From NCBI RefSeq assembly GCF_007827555.1, contig NZ_VISS01000014.1:1-64000 (forward strand): a DNA stretch of 64,000 bases, read 5' to 3'. The position numbers were made by a program, and so were the translations under genes. The notes below the pieces were generated by a model. The model saw only the letters and a list, made by a program, of their open reading frames with translations, searched no databases and was not told the origin of the DNA. Numbering within the stretch: the stretch's first letter is position 1; every line of letters begins with the position of its first letter. Shown here piece after piece: positions 46,812 to 55,580 of this stretch. This DNA comes from Aeribacillus composti (GTDB lineage: Bacteria > Bacillota > Bacilli > Bacillales > Aeribacillaceae).

Positions 46812-47249
46812 TTACGGCTTAAAAGCTGTAACTGGTCCAAGTTCATCTTCCAAGTAGGTTCGAACACGATGGCAAAAATTTCTCAAAACTTGTAAATGGG
46901 TTGATATTGAATCATACAGTTCTTCATGCCGTATGTTTAAATAATCTTGAACGAGCATTTTTCTGTAGGAAATTAATTTTTTTAATCCTTCCGCATCCCT
47001 GCTGTCAACGACAGATTCATCTTCTAAAATGTCAATAATATCTTCATAGCTTCCCGGGTCCCGCATAATAAAACCGTCAATAATTCCGTTTCCGATATCT
47101 AAAATCGCCTCAATCAACAATTGGGCAATCCGCTCCAACGCTTTTTTTTCAACATCAGACTCCCACTGTTGATGTCCTTCAAACATGGATACAAGATCTT
47201 CTACAAATTTTACAGTATCTTCAATCTTTTTTCTGTCCACAAAATACAT
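46812..47249 (-). CDS. yutE: DUF86/HepT-like protein YutE
   Basis: The 145-residue all-helical product belongs to the DUF86 (HepT-like) family. HepT toxins carry an RNase-type R-x4-6-H-x-Y motif. The matching place here reads RKMLVQDY, so the histidine is replaced by Gln. No partner MNT nucleotidyltransferase gene lies beside it. It is therefore probably not an active HepT toxin of a two-gene module. Its place beside yutF is conserved in Bacillus. Confidence 0.85.
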   Translation of the reverse strand: MYFVDRKKIEDTVKFVEDLVSMFEGHQQWESDVEKKALERIAQLLIEAILDIGNGIIDGFIMRDPGSYEDIIDILEDESVVDSRDAEGLKKLISYRKMLVQDYLNIRHEELYDSISTHLQVLRNFCHRVRTYLEDELGPVTAFKP

Positions 47250-47481
47250 ATAATTTCTTTCCTTTCTTAAGGTTTTTGTATCCGTTTTTTATTTTACCAT
47301 ACTCGACCATTTGAACTACCTACTACTTTACACACTTTTGAGTTTTTTAAAGCAGAGCACTAAAATCCTCTCGTTAGACGGATCGATTTTGGCAAACAGA
47401 GCTGATGTTTCTAAAATTTGGATTTCGTGATTGAGCAGGCGTAAGCTTTCCGCGGTTTGATACATCTTGCATGCCGGGTAG
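47250..47481. other. intergenic region upstream of yutE
   Basis: I see no gene or clear structure in this stretch. The yutE promoter should lie in the part nearest 47250-47330. The decayed frame described at 47482 follows directly. Confidence 0.5.
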
Positions 47482-47748
47482 GATCCGCTTAGATTTTTTC
47501 AATTTAATAAAGAAATTCCTAAACGCGCACAAAAAATTGCTTTTACAGATGACGATTTTTCATGACAAGCAGAGGAGGATTTTGAATATGACTTTCGTGC
47601 CGATTCATGATATGTTTCTCCAATTAACTTTCCATTCAATACAGAAATCATGGCTGATTGGCAGCAGATGTGCGGGCTGATAAAAAAATTGTGTTATTTT
47701 GCTTCTATTTCAACAGAAAAATCGCTATGCGAATCGAAACAGAGGTAA
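47482..47748 (+). pseudogene. possible decayed coding frame
   Basis: One frame reads as protein-like sequence interrupted by two in-frame TGA codons. The segments are FFQFNKEIPKRAQKIAFTDD, QAEEDFEYDFRADS and YVSPINFPFNTEIMADWQQM, with a further segment to TAA at 47746. The composition (Asp/Glu clusters, Trp) looks more coding-like than the flanking AT-rich DNA. I recognise no family and there is no start with a good ribosome binding site. Confidence 0.25.
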
Positions 47749-47775
47749 GTTTTCTCACAAATTTGCGATAAATCG

Positions 47776-47803
47776 TTGTGAATGCATCATCTTATGCTAC
47801 AAT
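47776..47803 (+). promoter_or_regulatory. promoter of the DUF3055-like gene
   Basis: TTGTGA (47776-47781) and TACAAT (47798-47803) are spaced by 16 bases, about 30 bases before the start. Confidence 0.6.
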
Positions 47804-47832
47804 GCAATTATAAGAAACGGAGGTAATGAACC

Positions 47833-48099
47833 ATGGCCGAACGCTTTTTTTTGTATGATGAAACCGTCGAGACAAAAACAAGATTTGTTAGCTTTATGGG
47901 AGAAAATCAACGCTTTGATTTAGCCATTATTCAATCGGACCGCTATTACGGAAAATATCTTGTACTAAATTTGCAAAGCAACCGGTTTGCGATCATTGGG
48001 GAAGATGATCTTAAAGAACCGGGGTATTTAGAAGATGTTTATCAATTAAATGATGAAGACGCAAAAGAGCTTCGGGAGTTTTTATATGAGATCGTCTAA
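47833..48099 (+). CDS. small conserved protein, DUF3055-like
   Basis: The 88-residue acidic protein begins MAERFFLYDETVETKTRFVSF and has predicted beta-strands followed by a C-terminal helix (NDEDAKELREFLYEIV). It resembles the DUF3055/SAV0927-like family of Firmicutes; function is unknown. The ribosome binding site is GGAGG, eight bases before the ATG. A SigmaA-like promoter precedes it. Confidence 0.75.
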   Translation: MAERFFLYDETVETKTRFVSFMGENQRFDLAIIQSDRYYGKYLVLNLQSNRFAIIGEDDLKEPGYLEDVYQLNDEDAKELREFLYEIV

Positions 48100-48157
48100 T
48101 GTATAAATTACCTTCCATGAGGAACGATAATGGTAAAATCATGGACAGGTGAACAAA

Positions 48158-48439
48158 ATGGACAAACAAAATGAATATACTGATTTTTCAGTAGTGGAAA
48201 CAATGCGAAACTATATTATCCCGGAGGATATGCCGGAAGGCGCCTACGGAGCTCCGCGGGGAAAGGATGAACCTGTGGAGAATAAAAGCACACCTTGGGA
48301 AGAAGGTCAGCGTCCATATAGCAGTTTTAACTATGAATTCAAATCCTTGCATCAGAATTTGCCGAGACAATTTCCGGGCAGTCATCCTCCTCATGATGAA
48401 CCTGATAAAAATGAAGAAGACCCGTATGAAATAAAGTAA
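48158..48439 (+). CDS. conserved cytosolic protein, DUF3905-like
   Basis: The 93-residue polar protein is rich in Pro and charged residues. Recognisable blocks are GAYGAPRGKDEPVENKSTPWEEGQ and PYSSFNYEFKSLHQNLPRQFPG, known from a small family in sporulating Bacilli (DUF3905-like). It has no membrane segment or catalytic motif. ATG 48158 follows AGGTGA; a GTG three codons earlier overlaps that site. It follows the DUF3055-like gene by 58 bases and ends at a strong terminator. Confidence 0.72.
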   Translation: MDKQNEYTDFSVVETMRNYIIPEDMPEGAYGAPRGKDEPVENKSTPWEEGQRPYSSFNYEFKSLHQNLPRQFPGSHPPHDEPDKNEEDPYEIK

Positions 48440-48508
48440 TCAGGACGGCTGTATGCCGTCCTGATTACTTTTTCACACCCAGATGTTTTTGCATCTGGCG
48501 TTTATTTT
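48436..48508. terminator. tandem terminator hairpins after 48439
   Basis: Hairpin 1 has arms AATCAGGACGGC and GCCGTCCTGATT with a five-base loop and TACTTTTT after it (48438-48474). Hairpin 2, CCAGATG/CATCTGG, at 48480-48499 is followed by a T-rich run on the plus strand. Together they separate the plus-strand gene from yutD on the minus strand. Confidence 0.85.
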
Positions 48509-48777
48509 TTTATTTTCTTTAATACAAAATAAGCACAGCCGAAATTGCAATATTCATACAAATATTCATCTAATGAGCTGATTTTCGTATCATGTGTTGC
48601 TTTTTGGTTTTGATCATCAAAAAATCCTCTCAGCCGCAATTGGCTATATCCCCAATCGCCGACAATATAATCATATTTGTTTAAAATTTCACTGTACCTT
48701 GCTTTAAAAGCCTCTTCATTAAAACCATTTTTAAAATCTTTTATAAGCTCGTATGTTTGATTAAAAATTGTGATCAT
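48502..48777 (-). CDS. yutD: DUF1027 family protein YutD
   Basis: The 91-residue protein belongs to the DUF1027/YutD family. Conserved blocks are KYDYIVGDWGYSQLRLRGFF and EYCNFGCAYFVLKK, with two cysteines near the end. It is small, soluble and of unknown function. The ATG overlaps the sequence ATGATCA after GGGTG. The position before yutC is conserved. Confidence 0.85.
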   Translation of the reverse strand: MITIFNQTYELIKDFKNGFNEEAFKARYSEILNKYDYIVGDWGYSQLRLRGFFDDQNQKATHDTKISSLDEYLYEYCNFGCAYFVLKKIKK

Positions 48778-48891
48778 TTACAAATTCACCCTCTTCCATA
48801 TGTTTATCATAAACAAATGATTTCCCTCCATCAATTGCCTGACAACAATTTTTTAAAAGCGGCAATCCTAAAATTATAAGGAGGTGCTGAA

Positions 48892-49524
48892 ATGAAAAAA
48901 AGGCTTTTTACTCCTTTTATCATAGCTGCGCTTGCAGCCAGCGGGTGCCAATATGATCAAGAAGGAAAAGGTCTATATAATGAAAACGGGAATACGGTAA
49001 ACGTGGCAGAAAGAAATGATAATTATAACAGCAATAAAGATTCAGACAGCTTTGGATATGTCCGGCATCAAAAAAGTCCAACAGCCGGAATAGAGAAAGC
49101 CACAGTAAAAACTCCTGTCATCAATCGGGAACAATTAGCAGACGTAATCGGAAGGCTTGCCGTCCAGCTTCCCAATGTTCATGATGCTGCTACGCTCGTA
49201 ACAGATGAAGAAGTTCTTATAGCGTATAAAACCGATTCAAACAACAAATTTGAAACAGCTGACCAAGTGAAAAAGACAGCTGCATCCATTGTTCCGCGTT
49301 ATTTTCATATTTATGTAACCGATAATCCTAATCTGTTTAAAGAAATCGAATCATACAGCACTCTTGATGGAGAGTCTCCAAATATTAACCGCAATTTAAA
49401 CCAGACCATTCAGCGTATGTTAAAGTCTCCCCAAGGAAGAAAATTGAATGCTGGTGAAAATGCAAATGGCGAAGGATTCGGAGAAATGAACGAAAGTATT
49501 GATCACGACATAAAAGATCAATGA
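48892..49524 (+). CDS. yutC: sporulation lipoprotein YutC (YhcN/YlaJ family)
   Basis: The 210-residue product begins with a lipoprotein signal: MKKRLFTPFIIAALAASGC, cleavage before Cys19. The mature part has an Asn-rich linker and a YhcN/YlaJ domain (about 75-160, ADVIGRLAVQLPNVHDAATLVTDEEVLIAY). Family members are membrane lipoproteins of sporulating cells and forespores, some linked to germination. AAGGAGGTG precedes the ATG. Confidence 0.88.
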   Translation: MKKRLFTPFIIAALAASGCQYDQEGKGLYNENGNTVNVAERNDNYNSNKDSDSFGYVRHQKSPTAGIEKATVKTPVINREQLADVIGRLAVQLPNVHDAATLVTDEEVLIAYKTDSNNKFETADQVKKTAASIVPRYFHIYVTDNPNLFKEIESYSTLDGESPNINRNLNQTIQRMLKSPQGRKLNAGENANGEGFGEMNESIDHDIKDQ

Positions 49525-49574
49525 AATAAACGTTGATGCATAGGTGAATTTTTTAGAGGTTATTTACCTATTTT

Positions 49575-49609
49575 TATTAAAACGGGCCGTCAAGAAATTC
49601 TTGACGGCT
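49575..49609 (-). terminator. Rho-independent terminator of lipA
   Basis: On the minus strand AGCCGTCAAGAA and TTCTTGACGGC(C) form a perfect stem with little loop, followed by CGTTTTAAT. It lies directly after the lipA stop. Confidence 0.8.
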
Positions 49610-49617
49610 CTGTGGCT

Positions 49618-50514
49618 TTAAGCTTTTGCCTGCCGCTGTTTGGCTGCCTCATTTACTTGTTCATCAGCATGATAAGACGAACGGACTAACGGACCTGCCT
49701 CGCAATGGCTGAATCCTTTTGACAAAGCAATTTCTTTTAATTCTGCAAATTCATCTGGATGGTAAAATTTTTGAACTTTTAAATGTTTTTTCGTAGGCTG
49801 CAAATATTGTCCGATTGTGATGATGTCAACATGATTTGCACGAAGGTCATCCATCGCTTCGATAATTTCTTCTTTCGTTTCCCCAAGCCCGATCATAATG
49901 CTTGATTTTGTCGGAATATCCGGATTGATTTCTTTTGCTCTCCGCAAAAACTCCAAAGAACGTTCATAGGTTGCACGAGCGCGAACCCTTGGGGTTAAGC
50001 GCCGAACAGTTTCAATATTATGGTTTAAAATATCAGGTTTAGCATCCATTAATGTTTTTAAATTTTCGTACACTCCGCCCATGTCAGATGGAAGAACTTC
50101 TATTGTAGTAAATGGATTTTTTTTGCGCACAGCACGAACCGTTTCAGCAAAAACGGCTGCTCCGCCATCTTTCAAATCATCACGGGCAACTGCAGTGATG
50201 ACAACATGCTTTAAGTTCATAATGCGGACGGAATCCGCTACACGCTCCGGCTCTTGCCAATCAAGCTCGGTTGGCAGTCCTGTTTTCACTGCACAGAAGC
50301 GGCATGCGCGTGTACAAACGCTTCCTAAAATCATAAATGTTGCCGTTCTTCTCACTGCCCAGCATTCATGAATATTGGGGCATTTCGCTTCTTCACAAAC
50401 CGTATGAAGCTTTTGCTCGCGCATCAATTTTTTTAACCCTGTGTAATTCTCGTTTGTATTTAATTTTATTTTAAGCCATTCAGGTTTTCGTAAACTTTCT
50501 TCTTTTTGAGCCAT
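49618..50514 (-). CDS. lipA: lipoyl synthase
   Basis: The 298-residue radical SAM enzyme inserts two sulfurs into protein-bound octanoyl groups to make lipoate. The auxiliary cluster cysteines are Cys40, Cys45 and Cys51 ([13 protein letters not shown]). The radical SAM cluster is Cys67, Cys71 and Cys74 ([10 protein letters not shown]). The C-terminal RSSY motif provides the serine ligand. It depends on Fe-S clusters made by the Suf genes here. It was formerly yutB. Confidence 0.97.
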   Translation of the reverse strand: MAQKEESLRKPEWLKIKLNTNENYTGLKKLMREQKLHTVCEEAKCPNIHECWAVRRTATFMILGSVCTRACRFCAVKTGLPTELDWQEPERVADSVRIMNLKHVVITAVARDDLKDGGAAVFAETVRAVRKKNPFTTIEVLPSDMGGVYENLKTLMDAKPDILNHNIETVRRLTPRVRARATYERSLEFLRRAKEINPDIPTKSSIMIGLGETKEEIIEAMDDLRANHVDIITIGQYLQPTKKHLKVQKFYHPDEFAELKEIALSKGFSHCEAGPLVRSSYHADEQVNEAAKQRQAKA

Positions 50515-50695
50515 TTTTCATCATCTCCAATATGTAATCATTAAAAAAATAAAGATGATACACTATAGTCAATTTAACATAAGGAAAGATATTGGACAAG
50601 AAAAAGGAATTTTATATTCCTTCAATTTCCAGCCATTGAAACTTTACTTTTTTCTTACACTAAGACATGACATGATGGAAAGGAGTTTATCAATT

Positions 50696-51688
50696 GTGGT
50701 TCTCAGAAAAATGTTATTATTGGCTGCACTTTTATCTTTATTTTCCAGCCATGCCAATGCGTCCAGTCAATTAACTGAACAACAAATAAATCATTTGCGA
50801 ATGAGCCTGTATAAAAAGGTGGAAGCCATCACCCAGATTCCTTGGTATGTATTGGCTGCGTGCGACCAATACGAACGAAACGTCAGAAAAATAAAAAATG
50901 ATATCCCAAAACAAAAAGGAGTTATTGGCATTTACATTCCTCCTGATAAATGGGCTGGGACAGCCAATCCGAATTTGAACGACCAAAATCCGGTTAGCAT
51001 TCAGCTATTTGGGGGAATCGGAATGGATGGAAACGGCGACGGCAAAGCGCAAATGGATCATGATGAAGATGTCTTATATAGTTTTGCACATTTTTTATCA
51101 AAATATGGTAATGATATAGAAAATTTAAAAATTGGTTTATGGTCTTATTATCACCGTGATAAAACGGTCGGAATTATTTTAGGTCATATGAAATTGTTCA
51201 AACATTTCGGGCATCTGCAATTAAACGAGCATGCTTTTCCTCTTCCCGTCAGAACTGATTACAGCTACCGTGACACATGGGGAGATGCGCGCGGATGGGG
51301 CGGCCGGAGAATTCATGAAGGCACAGATATATTTGCACATTATGGCGTACCGGTTCGTTCCACTTGCTACGGAATTGTTGAAATGAAAGGCTGGAATCGC
51401 TATGGAGGCTGGAGAATCGGTATTCGGGACATTCAGAATACGTACCATTATTTTGCACATTTAAACGGCTTTGCCAAAGACATTCACGTTGGACAAATCG
51501 TAAAACCGGGGCAAATCATCGGTTCTGTCGGAAGCAGCGGCTACGGACCTCCAGGAACATCTGGCAAATTCCCGCCGCACTTGCATTATGGGATGTATAA
51601 AGACAACGGTAAAACCGAGTGGTCTTTTGACCCTTATCCGCATTTAAAACTATGGGAACGGCTTGAATGGCAAAAAGAAAAAAAATAA
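50696..51688 (+). CDS. lytH: sporulation L-Ala-D-Glu endopeptidase LytH (M23)
   Basis: The 330-residue product has an N-terminal signal or membrane segment (about residues 2-20) and a C-terminal M23 (LytM) domain. Zinc ligands lie in HEGTDIFAHYG and in the HLHYGMY motif, with HYFAHLNGF between. In B. subtilis LytH trims cortex stem peptides to single L-Ala. I chose GTG 50696, which is ten bases from AAAGGAG and gives nearly the known length of 326. The longer frame adds 47 residues without support. It was formerly yunA. Confidence 0.9.
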   Translation: MVLRKMLLLAALLSLFSSHANASSQLTEQQINHLRMSLYKKVEAITQIPWYVLAACDQYERNVRKIKNDIPKQKGVIGIYIPPDKWAGTANPNLNDQNPVSIQLFGGIGMDGNGDGKAQMDHDEDVLYSFAHFLSKYGNDIENLKIGLWSYYHRDKTVGIILGHMKLFKHFGHLQLNEHAFPLPVRTDYSYRDTWGDARGWGGRRIHEGTDIFAHYGVPVRSTCYGIVEMKGWNRYGGWRIGIRDIQNTYHYFAHLNGFAKDIHVGQIVKPGQIIGSVGSSGYGPPGTSGKFPPHLHYGMYKDNGKTEWSFDPYPHLKLWERLEWQKEKK

Positions 51689-51720
51689 AGAGCCCGCACC
51701 AACTCAGGAACGGGCTCTTT
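51687..51720 (+). terminator. terminator of lytH
   Basis: AAAGAGCCCG and CGGGCTCTTT form a ten-base stem around a 14-base loop directly after the lytH stop; only TATG follows the TTT of the stem. Confidence 0.7.
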
Positions 51721-51940
51721 ATGAATCAATTTTATGTTTTTTACTCGACTGAATGGCAATTACTTGCGACTATATCGCTGATCAAATGATAGAAAATACT
51801 TTTTCATGTCTGTTGAAAAAAAATCCATTAAGGAATACATCTTATTTAAATTCATAGATGGTACGTTTTGGAAACTTCTTTCATCTGTACACTATAGATG
51901 AGCAATAATCATTCTTTTATAAAAAGATAATGGTTGTTTT

Positions 51941-52249
51941 TTATTTTTCTACCATTTTCAATAGTGCTTCTTTGCCTGTCATCCCTGCTTTAATGCCAAT
52001 TGCCTCCGCTTCTGTTGTGACTGATTCCAATGGGGCTTCAAGAAGCTGCTCAATTGTCCTCACTCCGACAGCGCGGCCGGCAATAATTTTTCTCTCTTTT
52101 AATTTTTCATTCAATAAGGCTACATCAAGCGCACCGCACATAATATAACCTTTTTCGGCTGTAACAGCCATGAAATTCGTTTTTGGCAGCTGAATGGTAA
52201 TGGCGGTAAATTGATGATCACCAATTTTAACCGGCGATACAGATACCAT
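51941..52249 (-). CDS. yunC: DUF1805 family protein YunC
   Basis: The 102-residue protein belongs to the DUF1805 (YunC) family. It has beta-rich segments (DHQFTAITIQLPKTNFMAVTAEKGYIMCGALDV) and a conserved helix (KLKERKIIAGRAVGVRTIEQLLEAPLESVT), given here only as landmarks. A crystal fold exists for the B. subtilis protein but no function is known. GGAGGG precedes the ATG. Confidence 0.86.
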   Translation of the reverse strand: MVSVSPVKIGDHQFTAITIQLPKTNFMAVTAEKGYIMCGALDVALLNEKLKERKIIAGRAVGVRTIEQLLEAPLESVTTEAEAIGIKAGMTGKEALLKMVEK

Positions 52250-52306
52250 AAAATACCCTCCTTCCCTACTTCACTTTATGAAAGGAAAGGTGATGTTGAC
52301 AAAAAT

Positions 52307-53716
52307 TTATTGATGGATTTGCAGGAACTGTTTCGATAATTTCCAAGCAAGTACATCTCTTAGCAATTCAGGCATGAAGTATATTTTATTCTTTACACGG
52401 CTTAATTGCGGATATAATGGACCTAATGTAAACATATCAATAGTTGCCACTGCATACACATGATTTTGATCAAGATGTTTTCCATTTACAAAGATCTTTT
52501 TCACATGTTCCTTGCCATCTTCCAACGTTTCCATGACCGTTTCAATGCCGTCAAAAACCATACGCCCCATTACTTTGCCTCTGAAGCCTAATCCTTTAAG
52601 CTTCAATTGCTCCATTTCTTTTGTCCGTGCTTGTAAAATAACTTCTTTTAATTGATCGCCTTGAACCATGATTTTACAAGGATTAATCGGATGAGGACAA
52701 ATACGGTGCAAATCGCCTTTTGTGACGAGTCCTTTCGGAAGCGATTCAAGCAATACTCCGGCATTCACCATGGAAACTTCCCCATCGCACCATTCTTTTA
52801 AAGCGGAAGCCAACAGCTTTGCAAATGGTGAATCTGAAAACCAATCAATCCGTAATTCTTCTTTTAATTCCACAACAGCTTCGTTAAGTTTTTGAGCACT
52901 TTCAGCTTTTTTTTGATCAAGCCACTTTATGGTAAAAACATCTTCTTTTTCAATCGTTTTCGTTTCAATAATCTCCGCTTTTTTATTTACCAGCTTCTTT
53001 TGAGCAGAGTCGATCTTAAGTTCAATATGTCCAAGCCACTGTCCAAACTTTCCTGCTCCCGCCAAAAGCGTATTGCCTACATGCTTTCCACGATCAAGCA
53101 CATGATGTGTATGGGCTCCTAATATAACATCGATATCAGGAAATTGTTGAGCAATCCATTCATCATCGGATATTCCAAGGTGTGATAAAAGAATGATAAC
53201 ATCTGCTTTGCCCCGGATTTCCTCCAATGTTTCTTTTATATTTGCCATCGGTTCTGTTATCATCCACCCTAACTGACGGTAAAATTGCTCAAAGCAAACC
53301 GTTACGCCTAAAATACCGATTCGGACTCCATTTTGTAAATGTTTAATCACATAAGGCTTTGCCCATTTTGGTCTAGTACCGTCTAAGTAAAATAAATTAG
53401 ACACAATGACAGGGAATTGTGCATGATTATACAGCCGATCCAATGCTTCAAAAGGAAGAGTAATTCCTTCATTATTTCCAATCGTTATTGCATCTGGAGT
53501 TAAATGATTCAGCAGCTCAACATTTGCGACTCCCCCGGTCGCTTCAGTAATTGGGTGAAAGCGATCGACGTGATCGCCGATATCGAATAAAAAAACAGTT
53601 TCGTTTTTACTTTTATGAATATGTTTTTTTGTTTTTAGATAATGAACGATTTTCGGCCAATTTTCAAAATGACTGTGCAGATCATTCGTATGATATATAT
53701 GAACCGTCTCAATCAA
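52307..53716 (-). CDS. yunD: metallophosphatase / 5'-nucleotidase family protein YunD
   Basis: The 469-residue product has an N-terminal metallophosphoesterase domain (HTNDLHSHF, FDIGDHVDR, GNNEG, LLSHLG, LGAHTHHVLD) and a C-terminal 5'-nucleotidase domain (about residues 300-440). There is no signal peptide, so it is probably cytoplasmic, unlike most UshA-type enzymes. The second-metal motif reads GNNEG where GNHE is usual. I chose TTG 53716, which follows AAGGAGAG and overlaps the yunF stop by eight bases; a longer start lies inside yunF. Confidence 0.87.
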   Translation of the reverse strand: MIETVHIYHTNDLHSHFENWPKIVHYLKTKKHIHKSKNETVFLFDIGDHVDRFHPITEATGGVANVELLNHLTPDAITIGNNEGITLPFEALDRLYNHAQFPVIVSNLFYLDGTRPKWAKPYVIKHLQNGVRIGILGVTVCFEQFYRQLGWMITEPMANIKETLEEIRGKADVIILLSHLGISDDEWIAQQFPDIDVILGAHTHHVLDRGKHVGNTLLAGAGKFGQWLGHIELKIDSAQKKLVNKKAEIIETKTIEKEDVFTIKWLDQKKAESAQKLNEAVVELKEELRIDWFSDSPFAKLLASALKEWCDGEVSMVNAGVLLESLPKGLVTKGDLHRICPHPINPCKIMVQGDQLKEVILQARTKEMEQLKLKGLGFRGKVMGRMVFDGIETVMETLEDGKEHVKKIFVNGKHLDQNHVYAVATIDMFTLGPLYPQLSRVKNKIYFMPELLRDVLAWKLSKQFLQIHQ

Positions 53717-54599
53717 AGTCGCTCTCTCCTTCAGTCGGATACTTTTCAAAACACTCAAATAAATCAAGCTGCCTTGGCGCTAAATCATGATATGTAATTC
53801 CTAACTTTTTCATCAGTTCTTTTCCATTGTCCGCCGCGTCTCCGCCCGAGTTGTTGTTGAAAATGAGATAGAGATCTTTAGTTTGCTTTTTCAGCATTTT
53901 TATGTGTCCTTTCCATTCATCAAGCTCTTGTTCATTATATCTATATAAATATCGTACTTCACGCCAATTCCCTTCTTTTGGCCTCAGCCATCCATGAACA
54001 TTTCGTCCATGAAATCTTACCAAGGTCTTTTCTCTATTCGTGCAATATAATACGGTCGGAACTGAATTTTCCCCTGCCTGCGGCTCATCACAAATGGTGT
54101 GAATCCACCCTTCCTTCTCCATGAATTGAAGCGTTTTTTCATAATATGTAGGAAGGAACCAGGAGCGGTGGCGAAATTCTAGTGCACAAGGGGCATCCTT
54201 CATTTGCTCTTTGCACCATCGCAAGAAATCAACATTTTCTCTTTTGCAGTGAAACCAAGGGGGAAATTGAAAAAGAACCATTGCCAATTTATTCGCTTCT
54301 TGAAAGGGCTGAATCATTTTATAAAAAGCAGCGAACATTTCTGAGCGGCTTTCGAAAGATCCTAAGCCTGTTTCGTGTCCAGTCATTCCTTTATACGCCT
54401 TTACAATGAATTGAAAATTTTTGGGCGTCTCGTTCACCCATTTTCGAACGTTTTTCTCAGGCTGTATCGAATAAAAAGTGGAATCGACCTCAACAACAGG
54501 AAAATGTCCTGCATAAATCGTTAATTTATCATTCGATGATGTTCCGGATGGATAGAGAGAATCATGATCTCCCCAACCTGTCAAGCCTATGTAAATCAT
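53709..54599 (-). CDS. yunF: DUF72 family protein YunF
   Basis: The 296-residue product belongs to the DUF72 family, a TIM-barrel-like group related to YecE. Typical blocks are IGLTGWGDHDSLYP, VVEVDSTFYSIQ, LFQFPPWF, LEFRHRSWF and YLIFNNNSGGDAADNG. Function unknown. It is directly upstream of yunD, overlapping eight bases, and both are probably one transcript. yunE of B. subtilis is missing between them. Confidence 0.87.
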   Translation of the reverse strand: MIYIGLTGWGDHDSLYPSGTSSNDKLTIYAGHFPVVEVDSTFYSIQPEKNVRKWVNETPKNFQFIVKAYKGMTGHETGLGSFESRSEMFAAFYKMIQPFQEANKLAMVLFQFPPWFHCKRENVDFLRWCKEQMKDAPCALEFRHRSWFLPTYYEKTLQFMEKEGWIHTICDEPQAGENSVPTVLYCTNREKTLVRFHGRNVHGWLRPKEGNWREVRYLYRYNEQELDEWKGHIKMLKKQTKDLYLIFNNNSGGDAADNGKELMKKLGITYHDLAPRQLDLFECFEKYPTEGESDFD

Positions 54600-55070
54600 T
54601 TCTTACTCCTATCAATGTAGTCTTTATATACTCATCATAATACAGCATCGAAAAAGATTCACGATTTAAGCACTTTTTTGTTATAAAAGGCTGGCAGTAT
54701 TTTTGGACATTGTATTTATAACAACAATAAAAATAAAGAGTTTTGCAACAAAAAAGTTCAAATATCTCATCCTGTACAGTTGCTGATCGAAGAAACAGGT
54801 AAAGTAAAGATGTTATAAGGATCTATGATCAGGAAATAATTCACAGATTCATCATTTACAACTTGAAAAAGCTGATGCTGCCAATTGGACTACTTCAGAT
54901 AGAAAAATTACAGAAAATGGTATAATAAACATATAAGAGCACAGTTTGGCCAAATGATAAAATACACCGTATTCTACAATTTTAGTAACCTCATACAACT
55001 GTAAAAGGATTTCCACAGAAAGATTGTTAGTCCTTGCTGGATGAATGATAAAAGGAGTGATAGCCACAAC
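54600..55070. other. intergenic region, edge of accessory patch
   Basis: About 470 AT-rich bases lie between yunF and the SUKH gene. Frames on both strands are short or lack ribosome binding sites, including a Leu/Ile-rich minus-strand frame at 54852-55067 that I reject. No repeat or hairpin stands out. Confidence 0.5.
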
Positions 55071-55580
55071 ATGTCAGTACGAATCAAAATGACTTTAGAT
55101 GCTTTGAATAAAAGACTAGATGAAAAGAATATGCTGGTTGTTCAAAATGAAGAAGGATTTTTAGGAAAACTACAATTTCGTTTCAATCCCCCTGTAACAG
55201 ATGAAGAAATCAAGAAGCTGCCTTTTAATATTCCTAGTGACTATGAAGACTTTCTGAAAATATGTAATGGTGCTACATTATTTGATGATCCTGAAAACGG
55301 AGGTGGACTGCAATTATTATCTGTCGAAGAGATACTAGAGGATTATCAATATATTGATTATCCTCCAGATTGGTTTCCTATTGGATATGGCTACGATGGC
55401 TGCCGGCTCATTATAGCTTTAGCTCCCGAAAGAAAAGGATATCTTTATTGGCTTGACAACGGCGGAAGTTTGGACGATCCGTTTGGGTTTCTAAACCTGA
55501 CTTTTGAAAAATGGTTTGATTACTTTATAGTAGCCCAAGGTAGTAAGTTTTGGGAATGGATATGGGATTTTAATAGGTAA
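55071..55580 (+). CDS. SMI1/KNR4 (SUKH) family protein
   Basis: The 169-residue acidic product has a SUKH/SMI1-KNR4 domain. The conserved entry pattern is PVTDEEIKKLPFNIPSDYEDFLKICNGA, followed by a Gly-rich GGGLQLLSVEEI and a C-terminal FLNLTFEKWFDYF segment. Many SUKH proteins are immunity proteins against polymorphic nuclease toxins. No toxin gene is adjacent here. An AAAAGGAGTGA site lies 10-13 bases before ATG 55071; an alternative ATG at 55041 adds ten residues. The gene is not part of the B. subtilis order and is probably acquired. Confidence 0.8.
   Translation: MSVRIKMTLDALNKRLDEKNMLVVQNEEGFLGKLQFRFNPPVTDEEIKKLPFNIPSDYEDFLKICNGATLFDDPENGGGLQLLSVEEILEDYQYIDYPPDWFPIGYGYDGCRLIIALAPERKGYLYWLDNGGSLDDPFGFLNLTFEKWFDYFIVAQGSKFWEWIWDFNR

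Noticed and set aside
46812-47249. YutE as the toxin of a HepT-MNT toxin-antitoxin pair
   Set aside because: The catalytic histidine is replaced and no MNT gene is adjacent; the gene is syntenic with housekeeping yutE.
47482-47748. Selenocysteine or other TGA recoding in the interrupted frame
   Set aside because: No SECIS-like hairpin, no recognised selenoprotein family and no start; simple decay explains it better.
54852-55067. 71-codon minus-strand frame before the SUKH gene, considered as its toxin partner
   Set aside because: Far too short for a polymorphic toxin, on the opposite strand, with no ribosome binding site or toxin motif.
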